A stretch of DNA of 64,000 nucleotides from Echinometra lucunter. Its lineage: Eukaryota > Echinodermata > Echinoidea > Camarodonta > Echinometridae. Within the stretch, counting starts at the first letter, position 1. Each line of letters opens with the position of its first letter. Under the pieces are notes generated by a model. That model saw only the letters and a program-made list of their open reading frames with translations. It was not told the origin of the DNA and searched no databases. Both the position numbers and the translations under genes were made by a program. This document shows positions 42,961 to 56,109 of the stretch, one piece after another. Location of the stretch: NCBI GenBank assembly GCA_029962745.1, contig CM057162.1, positions 23,250,104 to 23,314,103 on the forward strand, written 5' to 3'.

Positions 42961-43217
42961 TCGTTTGTTGCTTGACAGAAGAGAACGAGTGCCCTTGACC
43001 GGCAAACGGGAACAGAGAAACATGCGGTCAAATATTGAGATATTTAAAGAAATCTATGAATAATTCCTTCAAGAAATTTATACCAGATCTATTCGGGAAT
43101 GTTCTTGAAATAATTATTCAATGATTTCTTGAAATATCTCAATATTTGACCCCATGTTTCTTTGTTCCCTTTTGCCAGTCAAGGGTGCTCATTCCCTTCT
43201 GCTGGGCAACCAACGAA
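42961..43217. mobile_element. foldback element, about 257 bp
   Basis: The left arm CAGAAGAGAACGAGTGCCCT TGAC and GGTCAAATATTGAGATAT is inverted at the right (ATATCTCAATATTTGACC, GTCAAGGGTGCTCATTCCCT TCTG). It immediately precedes family A copy 3. Confidence 0.85.
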
Positions 43218-43281
43218 ATCTGGAACCAGCTACTGTCAGATTCAAAATTTATTTGTCAAAATAACCAAGAGCTTGTACACA

Positions 43282-43773
43282 TTAAACTGGCTAACTTTGT
43301 GAGTAGCTGATTTAAAAAATTATCAAACTAAAATGAAACATGTGTATGAGTACTTGTATTTGTACTCAAAAACCCTGAAACCAACCATAATTTGGAATGA
43401 AAAAGTGTAAGTTAGACGCAAACGGCGATTTTATTATCCTTCGTCTCACGAGACAATCACTAAGAGAAACACTTTGCTTGAATTTGAAAATGCTGTTATG
43501 TTCCTCCCGCCGCGTGATACGCCAATACACACAGTAAAGTAAGGTGAGTCATACGCGCATGCGCACTCCTTATGTCTTTTCTGTGCAACCGACCATCGTA
43601 TATTTTTCAAACATTGGTTCACATTATTGATATTTAGAAATACTTCCTGTGAATATTATACTTTGAAACTTTCAGACTGGTATCTTTACACTATATCCCT
43701 TATGTTTATTCCATTTTCAAGTAACAAAACAAGATTTTTTTTAAATCCTAACAATGTTAGCCAATGCCTTTAA
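43282..43773 (+). mobile_element. MITE family A, copy 3
   Basis: Same orientation and sequence as 491-985, with a 5-base loss in the left terminal repeat (TTAAACTGGCTAAC). The small frame is cut by a TAA after CAATACACACAG. Confidence 0.92.
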
Positions 43774-44178
43774 CCAATTTCTTACTGAGGGTCTATACTG
43801 TGTGGTTTGGCCCAATAACATTTGATGAAGAGCCCTATAACACATACCAAATATATAAGCAGAAATAGCAAAACAATCCCCCCACACTGTGCTCATTTTG
43901 GTTGTGTCAGTATTCACCGTTTGATGTTGAAATTAACTGAACATAGAGGCACTAAGTCCTTTGTTTGGCAATGCAATGGAAAGTTTTAAATCACGAATCA
44001 CTGTATTTCCATGCTAATTGGAAACTTTTTGAACTTCTCAACATACTTTATGTCAATTTTGCAATTCATGACTCTTTATAAGAAAAATGAAGCAATAAAA
44101 TAAAAATAGTAATGTTGCCAATTTGAAGAAGAATGACCGAATAAAGCTTCAAATAAATTCCTATCATGCGTGGGTTAA
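43770..44178. mobile_element. MITE family B, diverged copy 2
   Basis: Begins TTAACCAATTTCTTACTGAG and ends CATGCGTGGGTTAA. The first TTAA is shared with the right end of family A copy 3, so the two TTAA-using elements are fused end to end. Confidence 0.8.
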
Positions 44179-44691
44179 AGCAACTTTCATCCAAGTAATG
44201 CTTCTCCCAATTCGGAGAAATGAAGTATGTATAAGCCCAGTTTGGCCCATGTGAAACAATTTCTGCCGAGGAGAAATTATTTTATTCATGTCAGTTCTCT
44301 TTAGATTGTATTGTTTGTATCTTTGGGGGGTTTTTTTCAACCATTTTTTTTTTATTATTGATTTATTTCCAGGCTGTTGTTTTTTAATTTCCTGAAGGTG
44401 TTTAACAGCTTTCTAGAATGAAGGCACTCTCAACACTCAACTTTCTTCTTTTTTTTTTTTACTGATTTTTGCAGCATCCTGCATAAGCAGTTTCAAACTT
44501 GATGCTTTAATACTTTCAGATTTGCATGCATGTACCGGTATTTCAGATTTACAGATTTTATTTCATTTTCATCTCTTTTTTAATATCGATGATACAATCA
44601 CAATTCTAATATAATACAACAAAGCATAAGAAAAAAATGAAAGAGGTAAGATCAAAAGTACTGTGTAAAAACAATTTTGAGAACAATAACT

Positions 44692-45108
44692 GGATGAAAT
44701 TCGTGACAGAGGGTCCACATTTTGTGGTTTGGCCTAGTATCTTTTGATGCAAAGCCCTAAAAATCATACCAAATACATGAGTAGAAAGAGCAAAAAATTC
44801 TACACATACTGTCCCCATTTTGGTTGCATCAATATTCATTGCTTGATGCTGAAAATTTTTTAAAGGAAAATAAGCATTAAAATCCTTAAATTGGCAATGT
44901 GATAGAAAGTTTAAAATCACCGTTTTCCCCTGCAAATTGGCAAATTTTTGACTTCTCATCATAATTACTGTCAATTTATATTCATTCCAGATAAATAACA
45001 TTTTATAAGAAAAATGTAGCAAAAAAATAAAACATTTGGTGTTGCCAATTTGAAGAATAAAAGCTGATAAAATTAGGCCTTAAATAATTCCTGTCACGAA
45101 TGGGTTAA
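44692..45108. mobile_element. MITE family B, copy 3
   Basis: Left end partly lost (GAAATTCGTGACAGAGGGTC C), right end intact (CTGTCACGAATGGGTTAA). The minus-strand frame is open as in copy 1. Confidence 0.88.
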
Positions 45109-45542
45109 GAATGAAAATGAAAACACTTGTTTCCAAGTCTCCACAAACACTCTTTTTATTTTTCTTTCTTTCTTTCTTTCTTCATCTCCTTCTTTTCTTC
45201 TCAAGAGACTTTATTTTTTTCCTAACCTGCTGAAAAAAAGGGGAAACACCTTTCTATTGTCTACAGGATCTTGAAATGTAATTACAAAACAAAAGTCAAG
45301 AAATCCTGGAGGGAATGTGCTGCAAAAGAGTTGATAAAACAGTGAAAGGCAACATCCAAACAAAGCATCAAATAATCTATATTTAACCCATCGCCTGCAG
45401 GGGAAAACTAAATGGTCACGGCATTAAAGTTCACGTACAGTTTTGGCAGCAAAAAAAAAAAATTGCATTAAACATATCACAGTCTCATATTGTTCTCTGT
45501 GTACCAAAAGATCTGCCAGATCATTGGATAAAATGTCTGTTC

Positions 45543-45610
45543 AGAGCCACAAGGGCATTAAAAATCATATCATTTTATACAGACTTCATGCCCTTCTGGC
45601 TCAAAACAGA
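45543..45610. repeat. about 60-base hairpin repeat, copy 2
   Basis: GAGCCACAAGGGCATTAAA pairs with TTCATGCCCTTCTGGCTC; the loop TCATTTTATACAGACTT is the same as in copy 1 at 20755. Confidence 0.65.
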
Positions 45611-45750
45611 TGAAATATTCTTTCATCCATGGTTTCCAGTCAATTTTAGTGTTATCTACAGAAGAATGTTAGATCACGGCTACACAATGCCAAATGCTAG
45701 GACTCTACAACGGCAGCTGCCCGTATCTCGGACATCGCATGCGCCGTCAT

Positions 45751-46162
45751 CCCATTAGTGACAGAGGTCCACATTTTCTGGTTTGGCCTAATATCTTTTG
45801 ATGCAAAGCCCTAAAAATCATACCATATACATGAGCAGAAAGAACAAAAAATTCTACACAAACTGTGCACATTTTGGTTGCGTCAATATTCGTTGTTTGA
45901 TGTTGAAATTTTTTTAAAGGAAAATAAGCATTAAAATCCTTAAATTGGCAATGTGATAGAAGGTTTAAAATCATCGTTTTCCCCTGCAAATTGGCAACTT
46001 TTTGACTTCTTATCATAATTTCTGTGAACTTATATTCATTTCAGTTACATGACGTTTTACTAGAAAAAATATAGCCATAAAATAAAAATGTTGGTGTTGC
46101 CAATTTGAAGAATAAAAGCTGATCAATCAGGCTTTAAAATAATTCCTGTCATGAATGAGTTA
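45751..46162. mobile_element. MITE family B, copy 4
   Basis: CCCATTAGTGACAGAGGTCC at the left and CTGTCATGAATGAGTTA at the right. The 89-codon minus frame is again open. The next element begins within three bases. Confidence 0.88.
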
Positions 46163-46164
46163 TA

Positions 46165-47055
46165 TACCCCTTTCACGCTGCCCTCATCATTTTTCACCGG
46201 CGAACTTCACCGGCGAACTTCTCCGCCTCGCATTCCTCACTTCACCGGCGAAAAAAAAAAAAATGTACCTTTCGCACTGACATTTCTTCACCGGCGAAAG
46301 TCAATGGGCGATTGGCCCGGGCGGAAGTCCGGGGTCAATGAAGGCGCGCACTTTAATTTTCACAATCGTACTCGGTTGGCATTTCCACCGCACCACGATT
46401 ATAACTATGAAAAGTGTCAAGATGACGGCAAGATCTAATGAACAATTATGAAAGTTGTCAAGATGAATTGACGGCAAGATCTGGTAGTAAACAGTGTCAG
46501 TATCAGTGCTCGGCACGTGCAGAACGAAACGAAAGAAAATTGTAAACATTACTTCTTATCTATTACAAAAAGGTAAAAAAAAATAATTACAACATATTTT
46601 GAAAGTATTACGAGAAAAAAAAACCCAAATTACTCTATTTGTATATTTTAAAAAAATTTATACATGTAAAAAAGTGCTTTTTAATAAATATTGTTGGTAA
46701 AAAAAAAAAAAAAATGTTCGAGGGTATCTACTTCGCCGCAGTATTCAGCTGAGCTTGCAAGTAGTTGCGCGCGGAATCTCGGTGCAGGGGACTTCGGGAG
46801 AGAAAAAAAATGACCTCTGACGTCATTAAAGAGGAGAAGTTCTCCGGTTTGCTTTCATACTGGCTGTTTCACCGGCGAAGTTCGCCGGTGAAAAGTTTCA
46901 CCGGCGAAGTTCTCCACCTCTAGAGGTGGAGAAGTTCGCCGGCGAACTTCACCGGTGAAGTTCTCCTGTTTTCCTTTCATACTGGACACTTTCCCCTTCG
47001 CTGGCGAACTTCACCGGTGAAGTTCGCCGGTGAAAAGCGCAATATGAAAGGGGTA
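46165..47055. mobile_element. about 890-bp TIR element filled with CACCGGTG-type palindromes
   Basis: Ends TACCCCTTTCACGCTG and CGCAATATGAAAGGGGTA, with TA at both borders. Both ends and a block at 46840-46965 consist of TTCACCGGCGAAC / GTTCGCCGGTGAA words in direct and inverted order. The centre is AT-rich. No coding sequence. Confidence 0.85.
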
Positions 47056-50000
47056 ATAGAGTTTACATGTGCATAGTCAGTGTGTGTGGCACGCCAACAG
47101 TGTTGGAGATCACATCCTTATCTATCTAAATTATTTTTACATGAGGAGGAATACTCTTTACAGCATCCTAGTTTGGCTAAAGTTTGTTGTAAAGTAGAAA
47201 TTCATAATCCAATGCTATTCCAATTATCAGTAGGTGCTGGTGAAGTTTTAGCGTTTTTCATTTCTAATTTTATCTATTTATCATCATTGCCCAACAATGA
47301 ATATCAATTGCCCTACAATAATTTACTTTGTTTGAAAACATGCCAGGGAGGAGGGGAGTGTTTCCAATCTATTTGTGCAAAAAAGCATATCAGGAATTCA
47401 ATTATAAAGGAGAAAGTAAAAAAGAAAATTGGGTAATTCATATTTACTTGCAATTTATCACCCGAAAGCACAGAAATCTGATGGAAAGTTCTTGGGCGGT
47501 TATATTGAAATGATTCTAAAGTTAAGACAAGAGATTAGTCCCTCCAATGAAACATTCATCACAAAGATACATACATAAATGTATATATGCATGGTAGTTC
47601 ACTGTCAAATATCATAAACATCAAAGGAATATCTGTGAGCTGGGAAAAAGATTACTTGCAGAATTGGCCAACAAGATGAATCACTTCATTTTGTCAATAC
47701 AGTTTCCACACAGTTTATTAAACGTAAGAATTCATACTTTCAAATTCCCTTTACGAGAGTCCTACAGAACTCCAGCAGGTGTTTTAATTTGTTTACAAAT
47801 CTTTTAATGCTGTTTTATACAAATTCACATCAAATGAAAAATGAAAACATTTATCATTCTGAATAGTAAACTTTTGATCGCATTCCTACTCCTTAACTGA
47901 TCAACAAATGCTAAAATTCTCTTTCTGTTTTAGTGTAGTACATTAAGGGTAAGTCTAGGCAAATTGGTCCTGCAAAATAGCCAAAAATACCTTAGATTTT
48001 AATAATATTAATATTGAATTTCCAAGCCCAACTACAAATTAGACATTACAAATTATGAAGTAACAATTTGATACCATTTATGTTCAATAAAATTTTTTAT
48101 TAAACAATTTATGTTCACAGCACATGTTACTGTAATGGACATCAAAATGATCAAATACCCATGTACCTTGGACTTGGACTTTATCGATATCAAACAGACA
48201 GGAATATCAAATTATAAAAATCATGATTGGAGGGAAAGATTTCATGGTTCTCAATATCAGTGAAACAGATGGTCAAAATCAATAGAAACATGTAAATGTG
48301 TATTGAGGAACAGAAGGACCTTAACTTTGTATTCACGCATACAAGTTAAGATCCTTCTACTTCTCAACCAGCAATGCATGAACAAGCTTCATGTAAGAAA
48401 GCAGGGTTATTTCTTGTGTAAAGAAAAGAAAATACAATCGATATAGAAAGGAAATAGAGACATCAAAAGATTTTTTAACTACTATTTATGATAGGTCCTA
48501 TCATTATTTCTGATTTCTTTCCCAAATCAAGTGAAAGTATGCCAATTTAACATTGGAAAAGAAGCAAGAATTCATGATAAGATGAGATCATCTTACTTTC
48601 ATTTAAGCATAAAAAACAAGATGACCGTCCACAATGAATATTATTGTGAAATTTCAATATCATACAGAGCTATAACATGTATCAGGCCAAATCAAAATAA
48701 ATCCTAGTTTCTCATCCCCTTCTCCTCCTTTTTTTTGTCAACCTCAACATTTTTTTGTTTCCATTTTGTTCTAAAATGAAATAAATGATAATCTGAGTAC
48801 ATCTGGTAAAACATAAATATCAAGCATGTTCTGCATTGTATTTAGCCTCTTAAGAGACTTAAGTGCTTATATAAATGGCAGTGAAGAATAAAAAAAACTG
48901 TGATAAAACTGAGCGAATAACATTCTTATGTCAAGGAAAAATATTTAAAAAAACATAACATGTATCCCCTTCTTCAATTTGAAAATATGCAGAGGAGAAA
49001 CAAGGAATTAATTTTACTTGGCCTCAGAGTATTAAAGATGAAATAGACAAGAATGAAAGGACATTTTTTTTTAAATCACTCTCTCATTCTTTTTAATTTT
49101 CAATTAAAACAGAATTTCCTAGCAGATTTCCAAGCAAATCTACTAGCAATTATTAAAAAGTAGTCTGTGTATCAAAAGATACTAACAAATGGGTCAGGAA
49201 ATAAATTATCTAAAAATAACAAAAAATAAATTAGAAACATACAGCACATGTTTCCCAAATACTAAATATTGATGCCTTTTAAAGCTCTATGAATAGCAAT
49301 TCTATATTATGATGTAATAAAAAGTGAAAAAGAAAATCCTCAAACATGTGGGACACAGAAAAAAAAATAATTGAATTATTTTCCTTTGTGATAGAATTAC
49401 AATTGACAAAATAGCAAAAAGTAAAAACCTTTGAACAGGTGAATACAAAAAAAAGACTGCTTTAGAATAGAATTTCTTTCATTTTTTTTTCTTTTCCCAA
49501 GTAACAATGAAAGACTTTAAACATGAGAACGAAAAGATAAAAATGACTGCTTCATTTTCTTCTTCTAAAAAAATACAATAGACCTTTCTGTGATGGCATC
49601 AATCTTACATGAGTCAACAAATGGATTAATTAAAGATGAGAGTGGTCAATTTTTCTGACCAGTAGGTCTTCCAATCAATTTGAAAGCCTTTTTTTTTGGC
49701 AAACCTCAGACAGCTAATAACAATAGCCTTGGCATATTTGAACATGATCGTGAAGACTATAGGGAGGTTGTGGGAGGGAAGAGAAAACCATCCGTCCAAA
49801 ACAAAAACATTAATTCGCCTGCTTCTCGATGACGCACATGGAGAAATTTTGTGCCCATCGGAACGGCAGTGGATACAGATATGAATAAAACACATTGCTT
49901 ATTAAGAAGACTTGAGGATGAACTCTCGTTGACACTGCCTGATCTAGCCTCAACCCCAGCCCAATCCCCGATTTTGTTTGCTAAGCCGGCTGTCCATTAG

Positions 50001-51850
50001 GCACTTAGCGGTCAGCCTTCAAGACGGACCACCTCCCATCACATGACCTCTATGCGGCTTCACCCTGCAACATTAGTTAATAGTCTCCTTCCCAGCCTGG
50101 CTAAAGCTTTCCCCATGCACCTGACACTGAGGCTGAACCAAGCCAAGTTCAGGGAGGCTGGGCAAAAGTCTACGAAGCTGATATCATCACATAGGCAGTG
50201 TGTATATAGATATACATGTATATATACATGCAGAGCGGTAATAGGACGAACCAGCTTTTCCGCGCCTGCATTTTCATATTTGTTCCCTTTACGATATAAT
50301 TCATAATGTCAAAAGAGAAAGCATGTATGGCGCAGAGGATGGGAAGAGACGCTGAAGACACGCTACGTCGAGAAACATCCCTCTCATACAAACTAAGCCC
50401 TGGACAAATTCCAATGTATTACACAATGGGCAAGAGTCCAATGGCGCTGGCACATTCTGCGCATTGTTTTTTGGCCAAGAACTTGCAGTCTTCGCAATCA
50501 ATTAGTGCATTATGTTTCACTGATTGAAAAACAAGTGCACTTCTGCAGGCATTAGTTTCCCTCCCTTTTTTTTTTTTTTTATTTGTCTCTTCCCTCCTAA
50601 ATCTACTGTCCTTCTAATTGTTGTTTTGACAATTTGGGGGGATCGAGAGGAATGTCCACGATTAGAAGTAAATGTTTTGTTGTTTGGAAAGAGATTCAAG
50701 TTTGTTTTGAATTTTCATTCTCTGCAATATGTGCTTTCCGGAAATCTTTGAAGAAAGAAGAATACATTTTTAAGGGAACATTTTTTTTTAACTTAACACT
50801 AACACCCTTTAAAATAAACAATTTTTTTCTTTTTAGGGAGGAACTAATGATAAAATAGAGAAGTTGAAATATTTCTTGTTCTACATAATTATTATTCTCA
50901 TTGACTGACAATGAGAAATAAACAGTATTCTTAGATTCATATGTGCACACTTTTTTTAATTACTGGTTGTATAGCAACTTTGCTGAATAACAGTTACAGT
51001 ATCAAAATTCATTTACCTGAACGAAAATGCCACTTAGTTATTAAAAGCAACTAATTTTTCATTCAATCTATTTTTAAATAGCCTACATGAATATTTTACT
51101 CTAAAGATAGTAAACCTGAAGCCACTATTTAGAGAAATGTGATATACAGTTACTTTATTCTGACATCAATCGCATATTACATGTACATGTATATTTTGAT
51201 TTTCACAATCTGTGTGATAACTTTAAGACTGAGAAGATTTTTGTTGTCTTTAAATTTCCATATAAAAACTCTGAATTGTCTAATTCCTTGTATATGACTC
51301 TATCTCAAACAAAAATTAGAGTTAGGGAAAGCATAAAATTGACTCAGCATTTAACCAGATATTTTTGCATGAATTTTATAATTCATTGCATGCATTTGAG
51401 TTGCTGCAATTTCAGGATATTTAAGCAGTGAAATATTCAAAATCTTTAATCCCCTGTTTCATTTTTAATTCAGGAAAAATCTTTCTAGGAGGAAAAAGAA
51501 AATGGCCATTATTATTCATGATTATTTTTCAAGCAGCAAAATGTTAAAAATTACAAATATTCTTATATTACTCAATCCACGATTTCTTTTGAAATTTCTC
51601 TAAGCTGATATAAGAAAACAATGAAGAATGATGATTTCTCATGATAGTGATCAGAAGAAAGCTTTTTTCTTAATCAGATGAAATTTATAGCATTGCTTCT
51701 TACAAAACTTGCTCAAAACAAAGATACATTGAATGTTAGTTTTTTTTTTGCCTAGGAATATCCTCATATTTGTGAAAATACAGTGTAGTACATTATTGAA
51801 GAAAGCAACTGCATCTTAATTTGCTACAAAAAGTAGAATGTTTCTAATTT
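47056..51850. other. long AT-rich stretch, little structure
   Basis: A plus frame at 47080-47436 (118 codons) has no motif. A more G+C-rich part at 49700-50470 holds short frames on both strands without recognised families. The rest is AT-rich with poly-A/T runs and TACATGTA words. No splice-bounded exon was found. Confidence 0.35.
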
Positions 51851-51854
51851 GTGC

Positions 51855-52208
51855 TTTTCCCTTTTTGTCCCCCTCCTCCTCTAATTCTTCTTTTTGTTTT
51901 TCCCATTTCTTTTTCCATCGCTCATTTTTCTTCTCCTTCCTTTCTCTCTTTTCTATTTTATTGCTTTCTCTTCTTTTCTTCTTCTTTTCGTAATTTTCTT
52001 TATCTTCCACTTATTCTCCTTCTTTTTCTTCTTTCTTCTCCTTCTTCCTCTTCTTTTCTTTATCTTCCCTTATTTATTTTCATTTTTCTTAACCTTTCTT
52101 CTTCCTCTTTTTCCCCTTCTTCCTCTTCTTCTTCTTCTTCCTCTTTCTCTTCCTCTTTTTTTTTCTTCTTCTTCTTTTTCTTCTTCTTCTTCTTCCTCTT
52201 CTTCTACA
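51855..52208. repeat. polypyrimidine (TTC/CTT)n tract
   Basis: Almost uninterrupted C/T over 350 bases on the plus strand, with (CTT)n at 52125-52205. Confidence 0.92.
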
Positions 52209-52209
52209 A

Positions 52210-53515
52210 GAATTAAGCTACAGAGACATTCATTAACTTTGATGCCCTAAATGTAAATATTTTGCCACTCTCTTAAATATTTTAATCATTAATATTTTCC
52301 ATATATAGGTCTCTAATGCTCTAAGAGGCATTTTTCTTTTTAAGTGTTCTATTATATTTGTTTGGGGTTTTTTCAAGGACCAATTATGTTCTCCTTATCT
52401 CTCCTACATATTGCATTGAGTAAAAACTATATAAATGTACAATTTTCCAAATTCTTTTGTTTTCTTGGGAGTATTCAATGAAAATTGATTCTTTAAAAAA
52501 TACACTCTCTCTCTTCATCTCCCTCTACTTTCCTTCCATTCAAATTTACATTCTATTTCAATCCTATCTTTTATTCTCTGTTTATGTTTTTTCACATGTT
52601 TTTAAAAATAAAATCCTCTATTCTGGGAACATCACCAGAAACATTTTTTTCTCTTCTAGATATCTTATATGCTAATTTGTATTCTTATTCATTTATTTAT
52701 CTATTGTTGTTGTTGCTAAAAAATGTGATGGACATGACAAGTTAGTGCCCAATCCTGCAAAACTATGACAGATAAACTCTGAATTTATACAGAATTTTTT
52801 ATAAGAACTTCATCTTCATGTACATGAACCAATATCATCTTTTTTTTTAAGTGAACCCCCAAAAAAGTAGTATTATAATGAAAGAAAATCATTTCTATCT
52901 CTGCAAAAATCATTTTAGCAACATGGACAAACTTATTCGTTTTTTTTTTTTAATGAAAATCCTTTGCAAAATGAACTAAATTGACTGCCTGTTAACGATG
53001 CACATGACATGAAATCTCTATTATAGAGTATTGCCACTCTGTGAAAAACATCTTTGGCAATATATCTCGCCTTAATAAGGTATTTCATAAAATTTCATAG
53101 AATATGATATATATGCCTATACATATTTCATAAGGATTACTTTCTTCTGTATCATACAAACTTGTAAAGTGGGAAGAAAAAAAAACAAATAGAAAAAAAA
53201 AGAAGGAATCAAGTAAATGTCAGACATGTTTTTGACAGTATGATTTATATGTCGTCATAAATACATATTTTTCATTTCCTTTCCGACTGGAAATGTATAC
53301 AAGGTATATGGATTCAGTTTTGTCATGTCATGGAGATTTATACTTTCTTTCTTAGGAAATGGAAAAAAAAGTTGAAAACAATTTCAAGCTTGACATGCAA
53401 AAGGATGTTATTTCCCCTATTTTCTTTTCCTTTTCCATATATTTCACCTTCTTACGGCATTACAGACTTTTATTATAATCGCATATTGAGTATCTTATGT
53501 TCTTCCAAATTAATA
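52210..53515. other. AT-rich stretch, nothing assigned
   Basis: Homopolymer-rich DNA. No frame or repeat with supportable meaning. Confidence 0.5.
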
Positions 53516-53517
53516 TA

Positions 53518-53727
53518 AGTTCTAGTCAGGGAAAAAAATACACAAGGGCTCGGGGGGAATTCGCCCCCGAAACGCCACAAAGAGCCCTGGAAACTAAAAA
53601 AGGAGCCCCTGAAATTCTCATAGGGTCCAATGTAAACTGTAATACAATGCAGAAAATTTGGGCAGGTGGGCTCAAAAAGTAGCCCCGGAAAAAAAAAAGA
53701 ATTATTTTTTCCCCTGGTTCTAGTTAA
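53518..53727. mobile_element. short MITE
   Basis: AGTTCTAGTCAGGGGAAAA-like left end (AGTTCTAGTCAGGGAAAAAA) is inverted at the right as TTTTTTCCCCTGGTTCTAGT. Confidence 0.65.
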
Positions 53728-53769
53728 CAAGAAAAGAAATTTATTTCATCTAACATGCATCCTACATAT

Positions 53770-53930
53770 ATATCCACTTCTCCCTCTTCCTTTCTCCCTT
53801 TCTCTCTTTCTTCCCTTTTCTTCCCTTTCTGAATTAATTTTGTCCTTTTTTTCTCAATTTCTCTGTACCTCTCATTCTCTATCCTTCTCTCTTTCTTTCT
53901 CTTTCTTTCTCTTTCCCTCCTCTTCCCCCA
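53770..53930. repeat. polypyrimidine tract
   Basis: C/T-rich on the plus strand, with (CTTT)n at 53885-53915. Confidence 0.9.
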
Positions 53931-54496
53931 CTGAAACAATCCCAAACTAGAAAATGACTATAACATGTATTTAGCAAGACAAAAACGTCCTCAAAACCAT
54001 AAAGACATAAATAAAGGGCAATTCTTAATTCACTACACAAGATAATGAGACAACTGGAATTAACTTGATGACAATTACAAGAAAACAAATGGCAAAAGCA
54101 AATGGACAAGATGGCAAGGAAAATGAGTGTAACTAAAATACAGTTTGAATAGAAAACTGCTGCAATAAAAATCGCTGCAATTAAAAAAAATATACTGTGC
54201 AAAACATAACATAGGGCCCCTTTGAAAATTAGTTTTACAACTGATAGGGCTACCCTGTGGAAATTAAATGGAAATAAATTATAAATAAATAAAGAGAAAA
54301 CACAGACAGGGAGAAAGATATATATAAAATGAAACTTCAGCAAAATGCAAAATTGTCACTTGTTGTTCGGACATCTGTTTAGACAAGCGTACTGGTTATA
54401 TGGACCATGACCCCTAAATGGAAGTGACCTACTTTCCATTTTCATTAAATTTGGCAGGGTCAAGGTGTCATAAGGCTGGTAAATCTTTTGCACCAT

Positions 54497-54840
54497 CATA
54501 CTATTTTAATATGACTATAATTTAATAGTGATAACTAAGGATTAAAATCATTGAAAAATAGATGATTTTCCAGTCATTGAAACTTAAAAGTAGGAAATTG
54601 TAGGAAGGGGAATGCACTGTATTATGCTTTTAAATGTATACCCAGCATAGAACATAATTAGCAGAAGTCTTTCAATATCATACTATTTGTAATAAAATTA
54701 CAAATGAATAGCCATGATTAAGGATTTAATCACTGATAAAATTACACCATAGTAACTGAATGTAAGAAACTACAGAAAGGAGAATGTGCATGTAGTGCAT
54801 CGTGATTATTCAGCCTTGCCAATAATGTAGCACATTATCA
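54497..54840. repeat. decayed tandem duplication, about 183-base units
   Basis: Units from 54497 and 54680 share TCATACTATTTxxAAT, ATTAAGGATT, AAxTGTAxGAAAxTxxAGxA AG and GTGATTATxCAGCxT-type words in order, at low identity. Confidence 0.6.
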
Positions 54841-55022
54841 ATGAAGTTGATTAGGGTTATGTTGAAATTAAAGGGAAACAACAGCAACATAACATGACAG
54901 ATCATAAATCACTAATTATAAACAAAAAATTTCACAAAAAATAACTAATTAGCACAAGCAGACAACAGAGAATATCTAGTTTTTGGACACTCTGAGAAAA
55001 AGAAGAATGAAAGTGAGCTTAC

Positions 55023-55335
55023 AGGCGACATTATGCAGTCCTTGTTGTGGCAGTAAGTCTAAGGGCAAACAATTGATCACTGGAGTATCCCTGTGTTTTT
55101 TCTTTTTATCAACGACACAACAGTGTGCAGAGTTGGCGCAGTTAACTTTGCAGAGCAGAGAGCGGTTAAAGAGCGTAGCTAGTCCAGGCTAGAGCGAACG
55201 TTTACAATAGTGTAGTAGTCCCGTGACCTTGCTGTGGTGTTTCATAGGCTTTGCATAAGAGTAGAGAGAGCGACAGAGCAACGGAGGCAGACTTTACTCA
55301 TGCACGAGAGTCCCAGTAATCCAGAGTGGAGGGCT
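55023..55335 (-). other. candidate untranslated first exon (minus strand)
   Basis: Downstream, in minus sense, of the promoter-like cluster at 55340-55520. The segment ends CATAATGTCGCCT|GTAAGC, a good donor at 55022-55021, three codons after an ATG. It has the G+C content and short pyrimidine-rich style of a 5' leader. Orientation agrees with cic, so it may be an alternative cic first exon, but no transcript evidence is available and the partner exon is unknown. Confidence 0.3.
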
Positions 55336-55339
55336 TGTG

Positions 55340-55520
55340 AAGGGTGGGCGGGGCTTTCATTGACCCAGGGAAGTCTGATGACATCATCACCCAGCCAGCC
55401 AATCAGGGGGCGGTTGCCATAAGGGGCGTGTGGGGACCTGGGTTTACTTCTCCCTCATTGGTCAGGCATTGCTGATGTCACTGCCACTGGCTGGTAGGAG
55501 CCGACTAATCAGGTTTGCCG
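55340..55520. promoter_or_regulatory. promoter-like cluster of GC, CCAAT and CRE/AP-1 sites
   Basis: Within 180 bases: GGGCGGGGC (55346-55354), the palindrome TGATGACATCATCA (55376-55389), GCCAATCAGGGGGCGG (55398-55413), a YY1-like TTGCCATAA, GGGGCGTG, an inverted CCAAT (CATTGGTCAG, 55456-55465) and TGATGTCACTG. No TATA box. This density of TATA-less promoter elements is unique in the window. Direction is uncertain. Confidence 0.5.
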
Positions 55521-56109
55521 CTTGACTGATTTGCATGTCATTTGCATATGATTACCATGTGATTTGCATGCGTGTGTTGCCCTGGGAAGCTGGCAGTCAT
55601 TCAGTATTGACACCCACGCATGTTAAGCAGCTCCTGCTCAGAGCTGGAGTAGCCACCCAGAGCTTAGTCTCTCCTCCAGTCTTTTTATGCTACTCAGCAT
55701 TCTAACTGTCCAAGAATGCTTGGTTGAATTACAGAAATACCAGGGAAACTTCTCTTACAAAATTCCCTGGAAATTCTAACTGGAGGATCTATTGTTCTAC
55801 TCATCCTTTTTTTGAATACATTCTGCATTAGGACATAGATGCCTAGTTTCTCATCCAGACATTTTCAAAGTAAGGATGGGATTCCTTGTTTATTTGAAAT
55901 TTGATCATTTTCCTGTTCATAAAAAATGCCATTCGATCAATTTCAAAGCTCACTTACAGTTTGGGTAGTAAAAAGAAAATTGGTATTAAGCTGATTGAAC
56001 ATCATCTGGTTGGAGCAAGAAGGGCGTTAATTTCCCTGACATGATAAAAAAATTTCCCCATATTTTACAAGCTTGTATGATATATTGGAAGTAACACATA
56101 AGATAGCAC

